A DNA stretch of 64,000 nt from positions 5,401,802 to 5,465,801 of the forward strand of contig CM057162.1 in assembly GCA_029962745.1 (NCBI GenBank), in the 5' to 3' direction. A model generated the notes under the pieces. It worked only from the letters and a program-made list of their open reading frames with translations, had not been told where the DNA came from and made no database searches. Numbering within the stretch: position 1 is the stretch's first letter; each line of letters begins with the position of its first letter. Shown here in pieces: positions 26,401 through 35,400 of this stretch. Source of the DNA: Echinometra lucunter (Eukaryota; Echinodermata; Echinoidea; Camarodonta; Echinometridae). A program made the translations under genes and the position numbers.

Positions 26401-29400
26401 TATTCCATGTTTACAGTACTTACTTGAAAATCACTGTTTTTCCATGTAAATTGGCAACTTTTAACTTCTCAACATACTTTTGTCACTTTATATTCATTTC
26501 AGTTACATGACTTTTTGTAAGAAAAAATGTAGCAATAAAAGAAAAAAATAGTGGTGTTGCCAATTTGAAAAAAAAAACCCTGACCTTGGGGGTGTTTCAC
26601 GAAGACTAATGGGGTGTTGCAAGAAAGTTGCAATCGATTGCAAGTTGCAACTGATTGTCACTGGCCAGTCAAAATCATTGCTGCATGCATGTCTTCTTAA
26701 AAGGGCAGACCCTAAGCCAATCAGAATGGTTGTGTCAAAATTAGCCATTATTTGCAATTGATTGCAACTTTCTTGCAACTCCCCATAAGACTGACTCAAA
26801 TCACACTTAACTATGGCAGGCCATTCATGCCTCTGTTTGTTTTTAGTTTTTACTATCAGTCTCTCAAGGGATGTGAAAATTACGGGGACAAATTTGCAGA
26901 AGTCCCCTTTTTTGTTTTCTTTATCAATGAACTACAGTGTATAAAAGAAATGTCAATTCTGCAGATTCGTGACCATGATTTTTAAATCCTGTGAGAGACC
27001 CGGTGGTAAAAAAGAAATGTGGCATGAATGGCCAGCCATAGTTAGGTGCAATTTTAGTCAATCTGAGTCTTTGTGAAACACCACCCTTCGTTTCATCTAT
27101 CCTTTTTTTTTTCCTCAGGAAGCTGATGGTCAAGGCTGTCCGTTCTGCCGCTGTGAGATCAGAGGCACGGAACCAATCATCATAGATCCCTATCATCCTG
27201 ATAGGACCAAGTCTGTCAGGAAGAAGACACAAGCCGAGGAGGAGAAGGAGGAGGAGAAGACGACCGATGGAGATGAGGAGACTGATGTAAGTCAAGCCAA
27301 AACTTAAAGGGAACTAAAACCCTGGGGAAAAATTGATTTCATCGAAAAGAGAGGATGCATGTAGAGCAGAGCAATTTTCAAAAAAGTTCCTTCAAAATTG
27401 GATACAAAATGAGAAAGTTACTTTCTGTGGCTATCCTCATATTGACAACGTTGCTTCAAAATGGTACACGTAGGTCTTTGTGAACAACTCTTCATATGTT
27501 TTGTACACAAAATTTCATATTTTCTCCATTATCACTCAAGGTGCAGCCTGTCTCCTTCTTAGCTCAAGATGAACATGTATAATGGGAAAAATTGCATATG
27601 ATGCAACATATTTTGAGTTCACAAAGAGACAAGCAGCATCCCTTTAAAGTGATTGCACAATGGTAATTTTTTTTAAATATATGATCGAGAATAGAGTTCT
27701 AAGAAGAATAACATTAAAAATTTGATGATTTTCAATCAAAATCAATGCATTTTGGCTAATTTTCTCATAAAAAGTCAAGAGTTGACCCAAAAATTTGAGT
27801 ATGAGGTATGACGTAAAAGTGGGTACACAGCTTCGCGCATTGCAGTTGTGCTGCGTGCTAGACTGTACAATTTGTATTATACCTTGCGCGCATTTTGCTA
27901 GAATTGCACCACAAGGTATTTTGAGGTAAAAGTGGGTACCCAGTTGAAATTGGGTCACAGCTGAGGGGTCAAAAATATCCTGAAATCTTACCACATATGG
28001 GGGTTTCCTTGGCAACACGACTTTTTAAAAAACTTTAGGCAGATGATTTTCTGCTAATAAATCATGCTCTTTTAAATGAGGTACATGTAACATTGTTTCA
28101 GTATTGGGTACCCCCTTTAATCTTTACACTCAAAAGCTTGACTGCAGATGCGTAGGTCATAGATTCAAACCCCTGGATGGCACCAGTATCTTTTGATAAG
28201 AATTCATCTACAGTTGTCACTTTCCACTCGGGTGATAATGGTAGGAAGGAATTCCTTGAATGCTGTGCGCACTGATTTCGGTAGCCCAGCTGAGCCAGGG
28301 TAATTTTAGAGCATCTGACCCCTTGCATGGTGGATATGAATGCTGTGAAAATATCGGCTATTATCATTGTATAATATTCCTAGAAAGTATGTTGCATTGA
28401 GGCACTATAAAGTGAAGGAACTGCATATGCCATAAATCCCTATCCGTTCAGATAGGATGTCAAATGTAGGTCCTTTGTAATTATTAAATGGATTAGAATG
28501 GTAGAAGGATTTGGATGGGGGAATTCCTGATGGGACCATGATGTGGTTCTCATATCCTGAGTTGCAATGCATGAGTATGTTTAAATTCTTGAATGAAAGA
28601 ATTAGTTGTGCATGAACATGCTTTTGTTTTGAAATTGCATTGCTATTATATTTGTCTAATTTTTCATGTTCAGGATAATTTTTTTTATAAACGAAATCTT
28701 TTTCTCCTTTTCTTCTCTTTTCTCAGCTTACAACCAATCATGCCCCTCCCCCTCCGTCTCACACCCCCACTCCATCCTTACCTTCTCACGTACCACCATT
28801 ACCTAGTGAGCCTGTCTACGCTGCCCCCAAGAAGAAGAATCAGGCGCCCCCGTTACCAAGTGTCCCGGGTCTACCCCCTCGACCATCTCCCTTCTCTTCC
28901 CCGACACACTCGCCCAACATCTCGCCGAGGTCCTCGGTACAGTACGGGGGTGCAAGTAACGGGACCGACCCGATGTCACCAACGCCGCAGCTACCGCCTA
29001 GGAGGTACCTGGATGGCGGGACCACGGAGGAGGGGCAGGACCATGCAGAGGGATCATACCAGAACACTGGTAAGGATGGTGACGCAGCGTATGCTCTCGT
29101 TTACTTGCTTAAGTTTATCAAGGATATGAGGTCAGGGTTGCATTTGGGTGCCAAGGTCGTCTGGGACTGGGGTTGCATTTTGGTTTTAGGCCAGGCTTTA
29201 CGTTGGGCTTGCAATGGGGTGTCAGGTTATACATAGTTAGGTTTAGAGGTTGGTACAGTGTTTGGTGCAGAGTTAAAGTTTGGTTTTGATAGTTAATGGA
29301 AATTGATGACAGAACTGTTGTCACTAGAGTGTAGGTCATAGAACAGTGAGGATAGTCTAGAAAATGGCTTTCCATAGAATGTAACCAAGGAGTCACTGAA

Positions 29401-32400
29401 ACTTGCATTAAAAATCAGAAGTATTTGTGTTAAGCTATGGGGAAAGCAGATTGGCCCCCAACCACTTCTGTCTTTGTTCATTTGCTGATGTATTGCAGGT
29501 TGTTTGATAAACATATCAGATTTATTTTAATCAAGGTTTTGGGTTGAAGCAGAGACAAGACCATGGTTTCAGTCTTGCAAGTTTTCAGATTCATTTGTTA
29601 CAACTTCAGATCAAAGTTCTTGGTAACTTTTTCAAGACGGAGGTGACAAGTGCATTCATCTATTTGTTCTCATATCCAAAGATGGAGGTGACATGTGCAT
29701 TCATCTATTTTTTTTTTTATATCCGAAGTATTGTTTCCATTTCAAATTCTTTCTGATCTGTTGCACATGCCCATTGCCTGTTCTCTTGCATTGTGTTCAA
29801 AACATCTCCAAAAAAGAAACTTAGAAAGCTATTTAAGGAATGGGGAAAAATCTAAGAGTGATCAGGTGGTTATGAGGCACTTTTCAATGGAATGAAAAAG
29901 CAACACAACTCTTAATGGTATTACAGTGGAAACTTGGTATAACGAGGTTCTTGGGACCATCAAAATTACCTTGTTATAGCAGGAATCTTGTTATATCAGG
30001 GCTAAAAAACAATGAAATATAAATAGTTGGGACCGGAATATTACCTTGTTATATTAGGAATATTGTTATATCAGATCTCTTTATGCCAAGTTTCCACCGT
30101 ACTTATTGTTCATGTACATGTAGTATATGTAATTTCCTTTTATAATTCCTTTCCTTTAGAAAAAATATTCTTTTACAGATCTTTCTCCAGATATGCATCA
30201 CCATCTTTCCTGCTCTATTTCCCATTTACTTAAGTATTTCCCACTATCAAAAAAAAAAAAGAGCGCATGTGCCAAAAAACCGGGTCAAGGCAATAAAATG
30301 AGTAAATTTCATGCTCTTCCCTTTCTATATAAAGCAGTGCTTGCAAATATCTTGATTTTTTTTCTTTTTTAAATGAGAAAAAAAATGGGAACTGGCCATG
30401 GTTTGGTGGGGAAGATTATGCTCAGTATAAAATAAGGAATGAGTTGCAATTTATGCTGAGCAGAAAAGCTGCAATCATAGCCATGCATTTTTGGTGGTAT
30501 GTTTCCAAATAAATTTTGTGAATGCATACTTCTGTCTGGGCAAAAACAAAAATAAAAAATAAAAGAAAAATAGACTGAAATAAATACATAAAATGAATTA
30601 AATTATTGAACCTCGTAAACCATGCCCAGTTTCATGAAAAAAAAAAAAAAGAGATCCCTGCCTTTTTTACTTTTTCGGAGAATATGGAAAATAACCAAAC
30701 TGGAAAAAGATATTTTTGCCCATGATTTTTGCCCCTGGTTCTCATGCTGCATCTTCTATCACTGCTCATTCTCAAAGCCTGACTTTCCTTGTAACATTTC
30801 ATTTGACAGCTGTTCTCAATCAGCAAGCATTTGATCCCGGTCCCCTTTCATCCCTCTCTACCGGCTCATCATCCCAACATCACAAATCAGGCTCCGCCAC
30901 AGCGCCCTCCACGCCTTACTGCGGCGCCGACGATCCTGCCAACCTACTCTGTGACCCCGAGGTGATGCAGCGCCTCCGCCAGCATGCAGCCACCGCCTCC
31001 AATCGGCCCGGCAACCCCTTCCGACGCTCCATCAGCGATACAACAGAAACCAACGCCGCCGTGATGTTCTCCTCCTTGGCCACGGGCGGCAACGATTCGT
31101 CGGGCTCGACGGGTGAATTGCACATACATTCTTTTCTGAGCTCACTAAAGGGTGCTGCTGCTTCCACCGGGGATCACTCCAATGCCCCCATATACCAAAA
31201 CCAGCCGCATCTCCTCAACAATGAATCCTCCAACTCTTCCCCTTCCTCCTCTAACCTGGACCTTACTTCTCAGTTCTGCCAAGCCTTACCACCTGTCTCC
31301 TCTCAGGCTTTCTGCTCTGGCACCACAGCGGGTCATGTGACCAGCGGGCAACAGGTCACAGGCCATGGGCTCTCACCTCTTATCATGCACCCATGTCATC
31401 CTGGTGGTAGTGGTGGTGGAGAAGGCCAGGATGGCATCTATCTTAATATCACTCCTCAAGCTTCTTCAAGCTCACATGGTACATGTACCTAAGCTCTATC
31501 TATCCCTCACTCTCATATATCTGCATGCCATATCTAGTACCTCTTCTTTGTCCTGCTTCCTTGTCATTTTCATTCCCTGTAGATGCCTCTCATAAGGCTT
31601 GTTCACACATGAAGCGTGAAAACCCCACAGTAACCTCCCCCTCCACCAATGTTTTTTTAAAATATTTTTTTTAGAAGTGAATACGATAAAAGGCGGCAGA
31701 AAAAAGCCACTGGGGGCAAAAATGACCTTTTTTGCCGCCTGGTAGCAAAAAGGTGTCAACCAATCAAATCCTTATAAAGTTAGCACAAAATATGACATCA
31801 CAAGTTTGCCTTTGCAACTTTTGGCAAAACTATATTTTTATTTGAGCGTTGACACCTTAATACGCTTTCATTATTGTAAATGTTGCGATTTACCATTTCA
31901 CATGTGAACACTAAAAGAAATGTGGGGGTTTTCTGCTGGGTGCCTGAATGAGCCTTTACAGAAGCTAATTGTATCCTTTAACAAATTATGGTCTCAAAAC
32001 TAACACTAAAATTCTATATCTTTATTACGTCTGTCTCTCTCCTATATGTATCCTTGGGAATCAATAGCCATAATTAGGCTACAGTTCTTTTGTTCTTTTT
32101 TCTCTTTTTGTATTGCTTTCTAGTCATGACATTTCCATAAAAATCTCTGTCTTCAGAAAACTAGTTCCATCTTTCATTTACTTCAAAGACAGCAAATAAT
32201 ATTTCAGGACTAAACTTCTGTTTGTCTCTGTCCATCTCCCTCCTGTCTTTGAGTTCCAGCTTTGCATGAGCTAGATTTTCTGTTAATTTTGATTTATATG
32301 TTTGTTTTCCAGTCCACTGAGAAATCTTTTTTTTTTTTCAAAAGCACCGTCATCCTTTTCACTTACACCAAAGAAAGCAAATAGCCCTCACAGTACTAAC

Positions 32401-35400
32401 AAACAAACTAGAATTTGTGTTTTTCTTTGGAGTAAAACAGGATGCAGATTTCTATTCTCGTGAAGTAAATGTACTTTTCTCACGTTGCAGTGATTTTCTT
32501 TGGTGATCAGTTTTTTCTCACGCTTCAATTAATTTTGTTTATTTTGTTGTGATTCAGTGATATTTTTAAACTGATAAGACTTGCATGCACTTGTGTATAT
32601 AAATACTGTACTATTGTATGATGATGTTTCACTGTTTAAAAAAAAATAACTGATAAAAGCAATGAAACGATTACAATATTCATACAAACAACAGCGGAAA
32701 CCGTGGGCCGGTATTCTGGAAATTGTTTTATCTTTTCTCTCATTACAATTGTCATAGCAATCAGATATAGGGTGCGTCATTGGCTTTTATATGACACCTA
32801 GATAGATCCATGTCATTTGATTGGTTGTTTGATATTCATCATTTGTCCCATTGCACTATGACGTCATCAATCGTGCAAAAGTGGCTCCATTTACCGTGCA
32901 ATTTTGGATCCATACGATTTGCTCCATTGCACGCTGGCCGAGAGTCCGGCACACTACGTACGTAAAACGCTTGCGTTTGCAGTGAACAGCGCGCTAGCGT
33001 ATAGCGCTATTGATTTATTGCGATTTGATCTATTTTTAGGTGTCATATAAAACAAATAATGAATGTTTTTTTCATTCGTGCAATGGACAGAATATTTCAT
33101 TTGGTGAAAGATGAAATCATTGATCCATTCAACTCCGCTGCCCCTCGTTGAATGGATCATTTCATTTTTTATCTCATGAAATATTCTGTCCATTGCACTC
33201 ATAAACATTCATTATTTGTATAACACTGCACACTTTTGACCTGCATGCTGGTCCATGGGTGCAATTCTGCGCAGTTCAGACCAATCACACATTCGCCTTC
33301 AAAATTTGTTATGACAATTGAAAGAGTGAAGATAAGATAAAAGATAGAACAATTTTCAGAATACCGGTCCTGGGGGTGTTTCACAAAGACTTAAGATTGA
33401 TTAAAATCGCACTTAACTATGGCTGGCCATTCATGCCACTATTTTCTTTCACCACGGATCTCTTGAAGGATTTGCTTATTCATGGTCACAAATCTGCAGA
33501 ATCAAAAATTTTGTTTAGTTCACTGATGAGGAAAACAAAAGATGTAAATTCTGCAAATTTGTGACCATGATTTGAGCATCCCTTGAGAGACTGATAGTGA
33601 AAACAAACTGTGGCATGAATGGCCTGCCATAGTTAAGAGTGATTTGAGTCAATCTTAGTCTTTGTGAAACATCTCCCCTGATTTACTATAGTAGCCATGT
33701 ATATGCATGATATATGAACTCTACCCAATGTGTCCATGTAGTTTAGAAGTCAAGTTCAGTTTCATTGTATTTTGAAAACTATGTCAAGTGTTCTCATCAA
33801 TCATGGCTTGGCTATGATCGAAAGTAAACATTCTGAAACCGCATGCCATTGTTCAAAGAGAAACTTGAGTTCTGCGAGGCGTTGAAATGTAATTTGTGAA
33901 CTTTCTCAGTCTTTTGATGTCAGGTTTGAAGAATACAAATCTGAAAAGGATAATTCTTCAAAAGCCTTCATATTAGAAATATGACAATAGAAATGCTAGA
34001 ATGTTTGGTCCGAACATCTGCGTGTAGATGTCCGTGCAATGCATGTGATTTTCAGCAAGATATAATTCATTTCTTATCATCATTATGATTTTAAAACCTC
34101 GGGTATAAACCAATATTTATTTTACTACTTGATCAACCATTCCCAGTTGCTTCCAAAGAGTTTCTTTCACATTGTAAACACATAAATGGAACTCAAGTTT
34201 ATGCCATGATGCAACATTAATTACAAGTATTTGGAGTGTGTAGAAACAATATCTAGTTGTAACTGCACTCTGAATATTAAAATCATTTAGTTAACATACA
34301 TGGGTAACTATTGGATCTTACTACTTTCTCTGTATAAATAGACTTGCTCACACTACACTGAGCTAAACCTCTAATCATGGTATAACTAAATAAATCCTAT
34401 TTTAATCCATTGCGGTACATAAAGGTTTAATCATTTTTTTTCTCCTCAAATTGGCATCCATTAATTCATTTCCAATCTTAAACAGTTAAAGAAAATATGA
34501 ATGTATTATTGCATGGACCTAGAAGATAAGAACTGGAAATTAAATAGAAAAGTAACCTATTTACAGACATAATAAATAGTGATTATAATATTTCTTAATA
34601 TGATTTTTCATTGCATTGCCATTTAAGAGAAGTTAATAATTAGTTAAAATAAATCATCTTATTTGTGAATGGCATAACATACGGCATTAAAAATGGACTC
34701 AACATTTGTCTTCATTTGCTGATGGATAATGTGCAATTCTTAGCATTATGGATCAACAGATAAAGTGTCATTACAGAAGGAGACATATGGGGTGTTGCAA
34801 CTGATTGTCACTGGCCAATCAAAATCATTGTTGCATGCATGTCTTCTTAAAAGGGGCAGACCCTGAGCCAATCAGAATGGTTGTTTCAAAATAAGCAATT
34901 ATTTGCAATTGATTGCAATCTTCTTGCAACACCCAATAGTAATGCTGTGGAGTAACAGACAGCTGGAAGCATTTAGGCAAAATATTGAGAAATGAGAAAA
35001 GCTAAGTGAGATCGAAATGATATGACAGGTATAGTGAGATACCACCGGTTTGTTTGCAAAATAAAAACATTAATTTGTGACCTTAAACTTCTCAAATTGC
35101 TAACCATGGCCAATTTTAAGGAATTTTGGTGATTTATTACATTTAATGGTTTGAAATTTTTTTTTTAAACCCATGTAAATCATACCCATACAATTTTTCT
35201 TGATTTATATTGTTCATTCACTAAGAGACAGGGCCTTGTGTCCTTTGGAAAAAGATGCTATGTAAATTCAATTATTACCCCAGTTGCAGCAACAAGGCAA
35301 ACTGATACACCTGACTGGCAGTGAGTAGACAAAAGTGACATCAGGAATAGTCATGATTTTGTCTTTGTTTTGTTTTGTTTTTTACTGGTTTAGGGTCATT

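Larger units (their letters stand above)
15139..27118 (+). other. CBL intron 4 (12 kb), splits the RING coding sequence
   Basis: This is the largest intron. Transposon-derived blocks are listed separately (15193-15746, 17002-17155, 18472-18627, 19013-19423, 19501-20069, 21244-21576, 22785-23091, 23300-23513, 24553-24939, 25527-25930, 26425-26570, 26588-27086). Between them, for example 20100-21240 and 21600-22780, is AT-rich DNA in which I see no gene. Confidence 0.8.
27287..28726 (+). other. CBL intron 5
   Basis: It starts with a 336-bp TTAA-flanked element at 27308-27643 and ends with a tRNA-derived SINE-like block at about 28120-28370. The middle (27650-28110) has GGGTACCCA-type short repeats of transposon style without clear ends. 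Confidence 0.6.

Noticed and set aside
30716..30809. Upstream extension of exon 7's open frame to 30716
   Set aside because: The acceptor at 30809 restores the phase from exon 6 exactly; the extension is intronic and its start codon is irrelevant.
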